A stretch of 26,387 nucleotides of DNA from CAZNXJ01 sp964577115. GTDB taxonomy: Bacteria > Planctomycetota > Planctomycetia > Pirellulales > Pirellulaceae. The notes beneath the pieces were generated by a model. The model saw only the letters and a list, made by a program, of their open reading frames with translations, was not told the origin of the DNA and did no database searches. Of this stretch, positions 1 to 8,047 are shown piece after piece; the first letter of the stretch is position 1; each line of letters starts with the position of its first letter. The translations under genes were made by a program, and so were the position numbers. The DNA lies in assembly GCA_964577115.1 (NCBI GenBank), contig CAZNXJ010000047.1:1-26387 (forward strand), read 5' to 3'.

Positions 1-140
1 CGCTGACCGCTGATCGCTGACCGCTGATCGCTGACCGCTGATCGCTGATCGCTGACCGCTGAGCGCTGACCGCTGAGCGCTGACCGCTGACTGCTGACTG
101 CTGACTGCTGACCGCTGACCGCTGACCGCTGATCGCTGAC
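1..140. repeat. Heptanucleotide tandem repeat, 20 units
   Basis: Twenty uninterrupted 7-bp units of the form YGCTGAN run from the first base of the window to base 140, so the array may extend further left. The first base is C in most units and T in three consecutive units (92-112). The last base is C, T or G. Variants are ordered: CGCTGAC/CGCTGAT pairs at the left, CGCTGAG/CGCTGAC pairs near 57-84. This suggests growth by duplication of 14-bp blocks. Because 7 is not a multiple of 3, the TGA in each unit puts stops in all three forward frames, so the array is not coding in that direction. It ends 45 bp before the preferred start of the next gene. Confidence 0.97.
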
Positions 141-185
141 CGCGAGAGGTTGGCGAACCGACGCCGTGGATCTCGGACCCTCCCC

Positions 186-1640
186 ATGGAACCTAAACTC
201 CTTACCATCGGCCTTTTGCTGGCCGACTACATCATTCGCATCGGCTTGTCGCTCCGAGTCGTCATGCGCCGCTTGCCCGTCGGCGTTTCCCTAGCCTGGC
301 TGCTCATCGTGCTTAGCGCACCGATTGCCGGCGCGCTGGTGTACTTGATGTTTGGCGAACTGCGTCTGGGGCATCGCCGCGCTCGCTGGCTAATGCGTAT
401 TCATCCGTTCTACGAAAAGTGGGCCGCTCATCTGCGAGCCCGCTATCCGATTGCTTGGACCGGCGAGACGCTCGAGTTTCAGCCGTTCGCGCGGCTGATC
501 GAATCGATCGTCGGCATGCCCGTGACGCCACATAACCAGCTTCAGTTGCTCAGCGGCGCCGAGCCAATTTTGCGAAGCATTTTGGCGGACATCGACCGGG
601 CTGAACATTTCTGCAATCTGGAGTTTTACATCTGGGCCGAAGGAGGGACGGCCGACGAGGTCGCCGAAGCGTTATTGCGGGCAGCGCAGCGCGGGGTAAC
701 GTGTCGCGTGCTCCTGGATGCCGTGGGCAGCCGTCCATTTCTGAACAGCGCTTTAGCCAAGCGGCTCCGCGAGGGCGGAGTGCAACTCAAGACGGCGCTG
801 CCGGTCGGACTACTGCGCATGCTCTTCGCGCGGGTCGATCTGCGCCTGCATCGCAAGATCGTCGTGATTGATTGGCGAGTGGCCTACACGGGCAGCCTGA
901 ACATGGTGGATCCGCGTTTTTTCAAACAAGACTCGCACGTCGGACAGTGGATCGATGCGATGGTGCGCGTGGAAGGGCCGGCCGTCGAATGTCTCGGCGC
1001 CGTGTTTGCGGAAGACTGGTACATGGAGACTGAAGGGGTCGTCGACGATCTGACGGATGAGGACAGAACACGCTTGGCCGAGCCTCTCGGAACGTCGTAC
1101 ACGCAGGCAATTCCCACCGGGCCGCTCGTCGCGAACACGGCCGCGCAGGAAATGTTGCTCATGGCCATTTATTCCGCAGAGCGCGAATTGATCATGACGA
1201 CTCCCTACTTTGTCCCCGACGAATCGATCCTTACCGCTTTGGTGACCGCCGCTCGGCGGGGCGTCGCGGTGACGTTAATCTTGCCCGCGCGCGTCGATTC
1301 GTTGCTGGTGCGCCTGGCGAGCCAGGCGCACAAAGACGAGCTGCTCGCGGCCGGCGTACGCATCGCGCAGTTTGACGGCGGACTGCTGCATACAAAATCG
1401 ATCACAGTGGACGGTCGCGCGAGCCTCTTCGGTTCCTTGAATCTCGATCCGCGCAGCTTGCGGCTCAATTTTGAAATCACGCTGGCGGTTTACGACGAGC
1501 GTTTTACGGGTCAGCTGCGTGAACTCCAGCAGTCGTACCTGGCTGACGCCCACTTCATGACGATGGACGACATCCGCTGCCGCTCCTACCCCGCGCGACT
1601 CGCCTTCAACGCGGCGCGCCTGCTGGCACCATTGCTCTGA
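186..1640 (+). CDS. cls: Cardiolipin synthase-type phospholipase D family protein
   Basis: Likely joins two phosphatidylglycerol molecules (or a similar pair) into cardiolipin at the inner membrane. The 484-residue protein has the usual Cls plan: two N-terminal hydrophobic segments (about residues 5-25 and 33-55) ending near FGE, a linker, then two phospholipase D half-sites. The HxKxxxxD motifs are seen as HRKIVVID near residue 222 followed by GSLNM, and HTKSITVD near residue 402 followed by GSLNLDPRS. Length matches bacterial Cls (about 480). Start: ATG 186 is preferred. An in-frame TTG at 150 would add 12 basic residues but sits directly on its only purine-rich upstream stretch. The 7-bp repeat lies just upstream, inside the likely promoter or leader. 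Family is certain; other phosphatidyl transfer by the same fold cannot be excluded. Confidence 0.9.
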   Translation: MEPKLLTIGLLLADYIIRIGLSLRVVMRRLPVGVSLAWLLIVLSAPIAGALVYLMFGELRLGHRRARWLMRIHPFYEKWAAHLRARYPIAWTGETLEFQPFARLIESIVGMPVTPHNQLQLLSGAEPILRSILADIDRAEHFCNLEFYIWAEGGTADEVAEALLRAAQRGVTCRVLLDAVGSRPFLNSALAKRLREGGVQLKTALPVGLLRMLFARVDLRLHRKIVVIDWRVAYTGSLNMVDPRFFKQDSHVGQWIDAMVRVEGPAVECLGAVFAEDWYMETEGVVDDLTDEDRTRLAEPLGTSYTQAIPTGPLVANTAAQEMLLMAIYSAERELIMTTPYFVPDESILTALVTAARRGVAVTLILPARVDSLLVRLASQAHKDELLAAGVRIAQFDGGLLHTKSITVDGRASLFGSLNLDPRSLRLNFEITLAVYDERFTGQLRELQQSYLADAHFMTMDDIRCRSYPARLAFNAARLLAPLL

Positions 1641-1646
1641 GCCGTC

Positions 1647-1670
1647 GAGCAGGTTGAGAGGATGCTGCTC
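1647..1670. terminator. Hairpin in the convergent gap, possible weak terminator
   Basis: GAGCAG and CTGCTC form a perfect 6-bp stem around a 12-base loop in the 59-bp gap between two convergent genes. It is followed by an A/T-rich stretch but no real T-run on either side, so termination is only a possibility. Confidence 0.25.
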
Positions 1671-1699
1671 AGTTAATAGTTCGAACCATTGTCGCTGGG

Positions 1700-2527
1700 C
1701 TAATCCGCGTTTTGCGGTTTGCCCGTTTTCAGCGTCGCCCGCAATTCAAAGGGGAAGTCGGTCAGAATGCCGTCGATCCCAACTTCTGCTGCCTGCCGCC
1801 AGTTGTCGGGGACATTTCCGCTGACCGTCGTGCCCGCAATGAAGGATCGCTTTCCTGCGCTCTTTAGCGCCTGCATCTGCCCTTGGGAAGGAAGGTAGCG
1901 GAAATAGACGTAATCCGTGTCGGGCGCTGAGAGGGCCCGAGCGAATTCCTCGGCGCTGTTGGCGACGGTCGCCGTTTGGGCCTTCGTCGAGGTGGCCTTG
2001 ATCCGCTCGCGCACGTGCGATTCTGAAATGGATCGACCGATGAAAAGCAGCCGGTGGAGGACCCCATGTTTCTTAGCCAGCTGCACCACATCCGCCGCGT
2101 CCCTCTCATCTTTCAGATCCACCGCAAAAAGGACGTTCTTCTCATGATGGTCGGCGACCAGAGACAAGACCTCTTCAACGGTTGGAACTTGCTCGCCGGC
2201 GAATGTTGGATCAAACCAACTGCCTGCGTCAAGCTGGCGGAGCTCAGCCAGGGTAAAGTCAGCAACCCTACCCGTCCCGTTCGTGGTGCGATTCACCGTG
2301 TCGTCGTGAATGCAGACCAGATGTCCATCGTTGGTTCGCCGCACGTCAAACTCGAAGCCGAGGCGCAGTTCAAGGCAAGCTCGGAAATTCGACAAAGTGT
2401 TCTCCGGGGCGTGCTGGAGCAGCCCCCGATGAGCGACGATCAGTGGGCGCGCCGCTTCCTCACCAAGGATGCTGGCATCGAACACAAAGAAAAAGAGGGC
2501 TATAGAAACCACAAAAGGAATTCTCAT
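1700..2527 (-). CDS. Exported glycerophosphodiester phosphodiesterase
   Basis: Predicted to hydrolyse glycerophosphodiesters to glycerol 3-phosphate and an alcohol outside the cytoplasm. The 275-residue product begins with a signal peptide (hydrophobic residues 4-20, possible cleavage after about residue 22). The GDPD barrel follows: HRG at 33-35, APENT at 40-44, EFDV at 59-62 (metal and catalytic acids), a catalytic His in IHDD at 74, RTTNGTG shortly after, and the terminal DGILTDFP strand. All core GDPD residues are present and the length is normal for the family. The start ATG has an AGG-containing purine stretch about 7 bases upstream. It converges on the cardiolipin synthase gene; both act on phosphodiester bonds of glycerophospholipids, but opposite strands argue against an operon. 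True substrate unknown. Confidence 0.9.
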   Translation of the reverse strand: MRIPFVVSIALFFFVFDASILGEEAARPLIVAHRGLLQHAPENTLSNFRACLELRLGFEFDVRRTNDGHLVCIHDDTVNRTTNGTGRVADFTLAELRQLDAGSWFDPTFAGEQVPTVEEVLSLVADHHEKNVLFAVDLKDERDAADVVQLAKKHGVLHRLLFIGRSISESHVRERIKATSTKAQTATVANSAEEFARALSAPDTDYVYFRYLPSQGQMQALKSAGKRSFIAGTTVSGNVPDNWRQAAEVGIDGILTDFPFELRATLKTGKPQNAD

Positions 2528-3048
2528 TGTCGAACCTACCCTTGTGCTCTCAGAAGCTTGTTCGCCATCACGGGCCAGATCTCTACCGCCATCGTCGCGT
2601 GCGACCAGACCGACCAGACATGGCGCGCTGCGAGCGCCAAATACTGCGTACCGTGAGCGAATCCCAAAGCTCGATGGCGTAATCGGCCCCGATGATCGAG
2701 AAACGGCATCCCAACCTGCCAGATGCCGCCAGCCCTAGCAAGCAGGGCGAATTCGATGTCGCTTCAAAGTCGAGCCTTTATCCTCTGTTCTCGCTTGGAT
2801 TCGCCTACATGTCGCGTGCGCCTCAAGGTTAGACTTGTGAACTTGCGAACGAGCGACGACGTTCGGCACTTTCCCAAAATTGTCCGTTTGGGCCGGTGGG
2901 AGGCCATCGAAATGCAGTGAAGTTCGGTGGTTCAAGTGCCGTTCCCGATGTCTTACTCACAGGTGCCTGCTGTGCTGGTGGATCCGCCGGTTCGTTCGTG
3001 CCACAATGTCCGCATCAAGACACAACCGCACGCTAAGGATGCACTTCC
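2528..3048. other. Intergenic stretch with one doubtful 46-codon ORF
   Basis: This 521-bp gap separates divergently read genes, so it should hold both promoters, but no convincing -35/-10 pair was found. A short plus-strand frame from ATG 2692 to TAG 2832 encodes 46 residues beginning MIEKRHPNLPDA. Its composition is protein-like, but it lacks a ribosome binding site and resembles nothing I recognise, so it is not called as a gene. The purine stretch AAGGA at about 3035-3039 belongs to the next gene. Confidence 0.5.
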
Positions 3049-3912
3049 ATGACGATATCCCGACGCCAGTTCTGTGCCGCTCTCGGGGCGGCGGGCCTTT
3101 CAGCCGCCGCTCTTTCTGCCTTCGGTGACGACAAGAGACGACCGCTTCGGGTAATCGCGTACAATGTTTATGCCTGCAAGGGTTGGCCTGATAATCGGCC
3201 GCTGGCCCAGAAAGCCGTGCAGATGGGGCAGATGGCAAGGCGGCTGGCAATGGAATTGGCCATCTACGAGCCGGACATCATTAACTTCTCGGAGTCGCCT
3301 AGCGAGGAGGTGGCCCTAGAAGTGGCCAAGCATCTGGGCATGAACCACGTCCGATTCGCCAGTGGAGGAAGCTGGCCGGGGACGCTACTCAGCCGATTCG
3401 ACATCGCCGAGTCCCAGAACGTTCCCCTTGGATACGAGCGTCCAGAGGAACTCTTCACGCGTCATTGGGGACGAGCCACCGTCAAGCTGCCCGGCGGAGA
3501 GCCCTTGATCGTCCACTCGGCTCATCTGTTTCCAGTCGCCGACCCGACCATCCGGCTTAGAGAGATCCGAGCCATGCTGGCCTCAATGAAAAACGACCAA
3601 GAGGCGGGCCGGTCTATGTTGGTGATCGGCGACTTGAACCACACGCCGGATACCGAGGAATACAAACTTTGGATGGATGCCGGATGGACAGACACGTTCG
3701 CCCAAGTCGGCAAGGGCGAGGGCTTGACCTTCCCGTCGGACAAGCCTGAATACCGCATCGATTACGTCCTCGCATCCGGGCCGATTGCCAAGCAGATCGT
3801 CGAATCGAGGCCCTTGTTCGAGGGCGCGTTCCGGCTGAACGTGGCCGATGCGAATGCGATTGCCCTCAGTGATCACGTCCCGCAGCTGGCTGTGTTCGAT
3901 TGGCCAACATAA
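3049..3912 (+). CDS. Tat-exported endonuclease/exonuclease/phosphatase (EEP) family protein
   Basis: A metal-dependent phosphoesterase of the DNase I/EEP fold, 287 residues, probably exported folded by the Tat system. The leader is a twin-arginine type: SRRQF at residues 4-8 and a hydrophobic stretch to about residue 25. EEP landmarks appear in order: IAYNVYA (Asn 39), NFSES with the metal-binding Glu 82, HSAHL (156-160), IGDLN (Asp 195, Asn 197), YRIDYVLAS (Asp 238) and the terminal SDH at 274-276. The complete set suggests an active enzyme. The start ATG has AAGGA at ideal spacing (about 8 bases). The substrate cannot be read from sequence; exported family members act on phospholipids, nucleic acids or inositol phosphates. 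Transcribed alone. Confidence 0.88.
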   Translation: MTISRRQFCAALGAAGLSAAALSAFGDDKRRPLRVIAYNVYACKGWPDNRPLAQKAVQMGQMARRLAMELAIYEPDIINFSESPSEEVALEVAKHLGMNHVRFASGGSWPGTLLSRFDIAESQNVPLGYERPEELFTRHWGRATVKLPGGEPLIVHSAHLFPVADPTIRLREIRAMLASMKNDQEAGRSMLVIGDLNHTPDTEEYKLWMDAGWTDTFAQVGKGEGLTFPSDKPEYRIDYVLASGPIAKQIVESRPLFEGAFRLNVADANAIALSDHVPQLAVFDWPT

Positions 3913-4603
3913 TCGTCCATCCATTTTGTTGCGGGTAGAGTTCGAGTTCACCGAACTCGCTGACGGTCGCTTTTCTTGAAGTTGTGATTGCGGCGGTACG
4001 CTCCGACGCGTCGTTCGAACGTACGCATTCTCGGTGAGCGATCTAGGCGGCAGGGGCGTTGCATTCGCGTTGCAGCGATGTTGGCCGTTAGCGTGCATCA
4101 CAGAGAAGCAGAGAGAAGCAGAATCAGACACTTTGCCCGGCAACCGTAGATTCATTCGTAGATGCCTTCCCAGCAGGCGGAGATGTCGACCTTCCGAACG
4201 ACTTCGCTCACGGTACTCGAAGTCTTCCATACCTCGCCCGGAACCCGTCCAATCAGTTCTCCCCATGCCCAGCCAAACTCCCTGTTGGGCATCGTCATCG
4301 AAGATCCGTGGGGAAGGGGGGACTCGCGGATTATTTCCGGAAGACGTACAAACCGGCGAAGAACAAGCCGCTCTGACTCGATCCAACTTCGGCTTTTCGT
4401 CATCGAGTTGATGCCGTCTCGAAGGGAAGGGCTTCGAATTCCGAGTGCTCGAAGACGGAAGAGTCGATTGCGCCCGTGAAGCGAAGTCACGGCGGTGCGT
4501 GACGTATTTCTACGTCCTGAACCTGTCGTCCAAGGTCTGCTTCGTCACTGAGGTGAACACCAAGGGCGAAGGGTAGGGGCCGTCATTTGGGAGGTCCGAC
4601 ACC
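3913..4603. other. Gene-poor, possibly decayed stretch
   Basis: No intact gene is convincing here. Plus-strand peptides with protein-like composition appear but lack starts or change frame. About 4270-4320 reads ...LLGIVIEDPWG, and continues as LADYFRKTYKPAKNKPL with a TGA stop only if one base is gained or lost at a run of six G (4316-4321). About 4412-4576 reads an open stretch ending VCFVTEVNTKGEG. Small repeats are present: a 7-bp-stem palindrome at 3943-3959 just after the EEP gene, a tandem 10-bp duplication AGAGAAGCAG at 4102-4121, a direct repeat GCGTTGC at 4056/4067, and a palindrome CGTTCGAACG at 4012-4021. Together these suggest remnants of lost genes, with low certainty. Confidence 0.35.
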
Positions 4604-4819
4604 ATGCCGCATTGTCAGAACTTCGCTGGGAGCGGACCGATATCGAGGCACTCGTCGGCGCCACGCCGCCATCGGCCGGTTCCGTCCAGCAAACAATCGC
4701 ATTGCATGCCGCGCAGTGTGCCCGAGATGCTGAAGCTGCACACCAGAACGAAAAAAGAAAACCTTTACCCAACGATGATGCTCGTTGGCCAGTACACCAA
4801 ACTGAGACGGAACAAATAG
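4604..4819 (+). CDS. Possible small basic protein coupled to the metal ATPase
   Basis: A 71-codon frame that I do not recognise. For it: GGGAGG lies 9 bases upstream of ATG 4604, one of the better ribosome binding sites in the window, and its TAG stop is separated from the ATPase ATG by a single base, the geometry of translational coupling. The product is basic, with Cys/His pairs near the start (PHCQ, SHCM) and a Lys/Arg-rich end (YTKLRRNK). Against it: a second frame in the same DNA (4561-4830) is also open and equally protein-like, and no family resemblance is seen. It could be a leader ORF that sets ATPase translation, a real small protein, or a relic. Confidence 0.3.
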   Translation: MPHCQNFAGSGPISRHSSAPRRHRPVPSSKQSHCMPRSVPEMLKLHTRTKKENLYPTMMLVGQYTKLRRNK

Positions 4820-4820
4820 G

Positions 4821-6899
4821 ATGTTGCTAGGCGATATCGTGAGGCTGACGCTGGGCCGCGGGAAGGCGTCGCCGGATGAGGCGGAGACGCGGCTGCTTCT
4901 GCGGATCACCGTCGTGGTCGCGCTGATGCTGTTAGTCGGCGCGCTGCTGCAATGGCTTCCGGCGAAGCCATCGTCATGGCGCTGGCTCCCCCTCGGCATC
5001 GCGTACCTGGTGGGCGGCTATCCGATCGTGGTGGACGGCTGGGCCATGCTCAAGCAATGGCGCCTGTCGATCGACTTCCTAATGGGCGTGGCCGCTGTGG
5101 GAGCCGCGGTGGTAGGGAGTCCACTCGAAGGTGCGGTGCTGATCTTTCTGTTCAGCCTGTCCAAAGCGCTTGAGCAATACGCGATGGGCCGGACACGCAG
5201 CGCGATCGGGGCGCTGATGGAGTTACGCCCTGCCGAAGCAACGCGCGTCGATGCCGACGGTCGAGAACTAGACCGAGTGCCTGTCGAACGGCTCAAGCCG
5301 GGCGACTTCATCCTGGTGCGGCCGGGCGAGCGCATCGCCGCCGATGGCCGGGTCCATGCAGGTCAGAGCGAGGTAGATCAGGCAGCGATCACGGGCGAAT
5401 CGATGCCCGTGCCGAAAAAAGTGGGCGACGAGGTGTACACCGCCACCATCAACCAGGGCGGGGCACTGGTCGTGGCTGTGACGCGCGAAGCCGGCGAGAC
5501 AATGCTTGCGCGGATCATCCGCCTGGTGGAAGAAGCTCAAGAGCAGCGAGCCCCGGCGCAGCACTTCATCGACCGCTTCGCCCACCCGTATGCCCTGGGA
5601 GTCGTCGCTGCCACGGCGCTGGTGGCAATCGCGCCACCACTTCTCCTGGACGCCCGCTGGGCGGATGCGTTCTATCGAGCCATGACGCTTCTGGTGGTGG
5701 CCAGCCCCTGTGCGCTGGTCATCTCGACGCCTTCGGCCATCCTCTCGGGGATCGCCAACGGCGCCCGACACGGTGTCCTTTTCAAAGGTGGAGCACACCT
5801 GGACCTCGCGGGCACGATCGATACCGTCGTGTTCGACAAAACCGGCACGCTCACCGTCGGCCAGCCGCGTTTGTTGGACATGATCCATTCTCACGACCTG
5901 CACGAAGAACTGCGCAAGGACGGGCGCGAGCAAACGCAAAAAGCCGTGGCGGATCCACCGAACCGGCTCGCCCACCCCAGCCCCGAGGCGCTCGAGATGC
6001 TGCGTCTGGCGGCGGCCGTTGAACAGTCCGCCGAGCATCACTTGGCAAGGGCCATGGTACGCGCCGCCGGTGAATTCGATCTGGTGTTGCCAGCGGTCGA
6101 ACAATTCGAGGCGCTGCCGGGCGAAGGCGTCCACGGGTTGGTGGAAGGCCATCGCGTCTGGGTCGGCAATGCGGTGATGGCCAAGCGGATGGGCGCTCGC
6201 GTGGCCGCGCTGCTCGATGGCTGGGCCGCAAGCCAAACCGCTCAGGCCCGCTCGATCGTCTTCGTCGGTTTGGACAACCACGTGCTGGGCGCGATGTCCT
6301 TTGGCGACAGCCTCAAGCCCAACGCCGCCGCCACGATCCGTCATCTCCGGTATGAAGGGATTAGCTGGATCGCCATCCTGTCGGGGGACCATCCCGACAC
6401 GGTGCGTGCCGTGGCCGCGGAACTCGGAGCCAACCAGGTGCAGGCCGGACTCTTGCCGCACGAAAAGGTTGAGGCGGTGCGCCTGCTGGTGAAGCATTCG
6501 CGCGGCGTCGCGATGGTCGGCGACGGCGTCAACGATGCGCCCGCGATGGCCGCCGCCACCTTGGGAATCGCGATGGGCGCGGCGGGCACCGACGTGGCAA
6601 TCGAGACCGCCGACGTCGTCCTGATGAGCGATGAGGTGGAGAAAGTCGATTATGTGATTCACCTAGGGCGACGCGCCCGCCGAGTCGTGCGACAAAACGT
6701 CTATTTCAGCATCGGCTGGATGCTGATGCTGGTGGTGCTGGCGCTGACAGTGGGCATGCCCCTGCCGCTGGCAGTCATTGGCCACGAGGGAAGCACGCTA
6801 TTGGTGGCGGCTAACGGACTGCGCCTGCTGCGCGGACAGCCTCATCCGCCCACCGTCCCGCGCACGCCCCACACACCGCCTGCCCACCAGCGCGCGTGA
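4821..6899 (+). CDS. P1B-type heavy-metal ATPase, SPC (P1B-4-like) class
   Basis: Predicted to export a transition metal (Co, Zn, Fe or similar) across the inner membrane using ATP. The 692-residue protein has no N-terminal metal-binding domain. Landmarks: TGES 191-194 (actuator), the membrane metal site SPC 295-297 rather than CPC, phosphorylation site DKTGT with Asp 339, GDGVND 567-572 (hinge), and HEGST 655-659 in the last membrane helix. SPC plus HEGxT is the signature of the P1B-4 subgroup. Oddities: the usual SEHPL nucleotide-site motif reads AEHHL at 404-408, an extra His- and charge-rich segment of about 25-30 residues follows the P-site strand (about 355-385), and the C-terminal tail is rich in Pro and His. 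The start ATG directly follows the stop of a small upstream ORF. No metal regulator gene is adjacent. Confidence 0.93.
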   Translation: MLLGDIVRLTLGRGKASPDEAETRLLLRITVVVALMLLVGALLQWLPAKPSSWRWLPLGIAYLVGGYPIVVDGWAMLKQWRLSIDFLMGVAAVGAAVVGSPLEGAVLIFLFSLSKALEQYAMGRTRSAIGALMELRPAEATRVDADGRELDRVPVERLKPGDFILVRPGERIAADGRVHAGQSEVDQAAITGESMPVPKKVGDEVYTATINQGGALVVAVTREAGETMLARIIRLVEEAQEQRAPAQHFIDRFAHPYALGVVAATALVAIAPPLLLDARWADAFYRAMTLLVVASPCALVISTPSAILSGIANGARHGVLFKGGAHLDLAGTIDTVVFDKTGTLTVGQPRLLDMIHSHDLHEELRKDGREQTQKAVADPPNRLAHPSPEALEMLRLAAAVEQSAEHHLARAMVRAAGEFDLVLPAVEQFEALPGEGVHGLVEGHRVWVGNAVMAKRMGARVAALLDGWAASQTAQARSIVFVGLDNHVLGAMSFGDSLKPNAAATIRHLRYEGISWIAILSGDHPDTVRAVAAELGANQVQAGLLPHEKVEAVRLLVKHSRGVAMVGDGVNDAPAMAAATLGIAMGAAGTDVAIETADVVLMSDEVEKVDYVIHLGRRARRVVRQNVYFSIGWMLMLVVLALTVGMPLPLAVIGHEGSTLLVAANGLRLLRGQPHPPTVPRTPHTPPAHQRA

Positions 6900-7211
6900 T
6901 CTCAATAATGGGCGGTGCTCCAACCGAGCAGGCATGGTTCGCAACCAATAGGACGGAGCGGACGACGCGCGGCATCGCGGTAAATGGTTGCTCGTGGGTC
7001 ATGCGGTGCTCCTTCCGTCGCGAAACAACAAACGGACACTACCTGGCCTCGCCCACTTCGAGCCATCGCGCACGCCTGAAGTTGGCTCCGCAACGGTTCT
7101 TTGCGCGAGCCTTCCCTCCGCTTGCTTCCGGGGGCTTCCCGCGAGCCCATCGAATACACCGAACGAATGTTACGCCAACTCGGCATGTCTGAGCGCACAG
7201 CGTCGAATACC
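6900..7211. other. Gap with a doubtful minus-strand ORF
   Basis: No firm gene. A minus-strand frame at 6811-7002 starts with ATG 7002 behind AAGGAG at 6-7 bases, a very good ribosome binding site. It codes for 63 residues, but the second half lies antisense to the end of the ATPase gene and the product has no recognisable features. It may be the start of a truncated gene. The acetyltransferase frame is open upstream of 7212, back to about 7101, but that part does not look like protein. Confidence 0.35.
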
Positions 7212-7718
7212 ATGTCGGACAACGAGGGCGTTGGAATCTGCACGGCGGAAATGACGGACCTGGAAGCGATCCCGGAGATTTACAACGAGGCCATCTGCAC
7301 TACCACCGCCACGTTCGACACAGAACCGAAGACCTTGGAGGAGAGACGCGGTTGGTCCACATCGCATGACGAGCGGCATCCAATTCTCGTCGCCGAATTA
7401 GATGGAACCATGGTCGGCTGGAGTTGTCTGACTAACTGGTCGGATCGTCCAGCATACGATGATACCGCCGAGACGTCGTTGTATGCCAAAGAGGAGCATT
7501 GTGGAAAAGGCATCGGCCGCATGCTGAAACAAGCGACCATCGACAAGGCACGCCAGCTCGGTTTTCATTCCCTCATTGCCCGCGTTGCCGAAGGCAGTGA
7601 AAAGCGTCTGCACTTGAACGAGGCTTTTGGATTCCAGCGCGTGGGCACACGCAAGGAAGTGGGCCGCAAATTCGGAATGTTATTGGACGTGCATATCCTC
7701 CAGTTGATGCTTGATTGA
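7212..7718 (+). CDS. GNAT N-acetyltransferase, phosphinothricin acetyltransferase-like
   Basis: Transfers an acetyl group from acetyl-CoA to an amine; nearest type by eye is the PAT/MnaT subfamily, which acetylates phosphinothricin or methionine derivatives. From ATG 7212 the 168-residue protein is almost exactly one GNAT domain: AEMTDLEAIPEIYNEAI near the start, substrate strands through VGWSCL, the acetyl-CoA loop HCGKGIGRML at 96-105, then LHLNEAFGFQRVG and KFGMLLDV near the end, all typical of this subfamily. Start is uncertain: in-frame ATGs at 7167, 7185 and 7212 all lack a clear ribosome binding site. The last was chosen because the domain begins there and the length fits (family about 165-180). 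Substrate not known. Confidence 0.85.
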   Translation: MSDNEGVGICTAEMTDLEAIPEIYNEAICTTTATFDTEPKTLEERRGWSTSHDERHPILVAELDGTMVGWSCLTNWSDRPAYDDTAETSLYAKEEHCGKGIGRMLKQATIDKARQLGFHSLIARVAEGSEKRLHLNEAFGFQRVGTRKEVGRKFGMLLDVHILQLMLD

Positions 7719-8047
7719 ACAAGTCAACCAGGGATGGCGTCATTTGCTTGAAGTCGTCTCTCCACGGCCACCACCACGTGGCCCGCTTCGGTTGCCGGTG
7801 ATAGACGGCGCCGTCACAGAGGACACATGACCGAGCAAGCGATCTTGGTCGCGAATGCCCGGCGCGTCGCGCGCCGTTTCTACGCCGCTCGGCCTCGGCT
7901 AGTCTATTGTGCCGTTTCACGGCCGGGTGGGCTCACCGTGCAACGATGCACGGCCTACCGATGCGAGGTACCTCAACACCCGAGGCGTGCGAGGAGCCAA
8001 AGGAAGAACGATGGCCGCAGGGATCAGGAACGCCGCGGAACACAACG
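7719..8047. other. Convergent intergenic gap
   Basis: This 329-bp gap lies between convergent genes. No hairpin with a T-run, RNA gene or plausible coding frame was found. A plus-strand frame from ATG 7827 has a modest GAGG upstream but runs antisense into the next gene and has an Arg-rich, non-protein-like composition. Confidence 0.5.

Noticed and set aside
1..140. CRISPR-like or protein-coding repeat array
   Set aside because: The unit is 7 bp without spacers, and each unit carries TGA so every forward frame is closed.
150..185. TTG start of the cardiolipin synthase at 150
   Set aside because: The purine stretch sits one base from TTG, too close, and the added 12 residues are not typical; ATG 186 gives the usual Cls N-terminus.
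3583..4386. 267-codon open frame on the minus strand
   Set aside because: One third is antisense to the EEP gene, the rest is in a repeat-bearing gap; composition is Arg/Ser-rich with no ribosome binding site or known motif.
5268..6662. 464-codon open frame on the minus strand
   Set aside because: It lies wholly antisense to the metal ATPase, whose motifs are complete; GC-rich genes commonly leave the opposite frame open.
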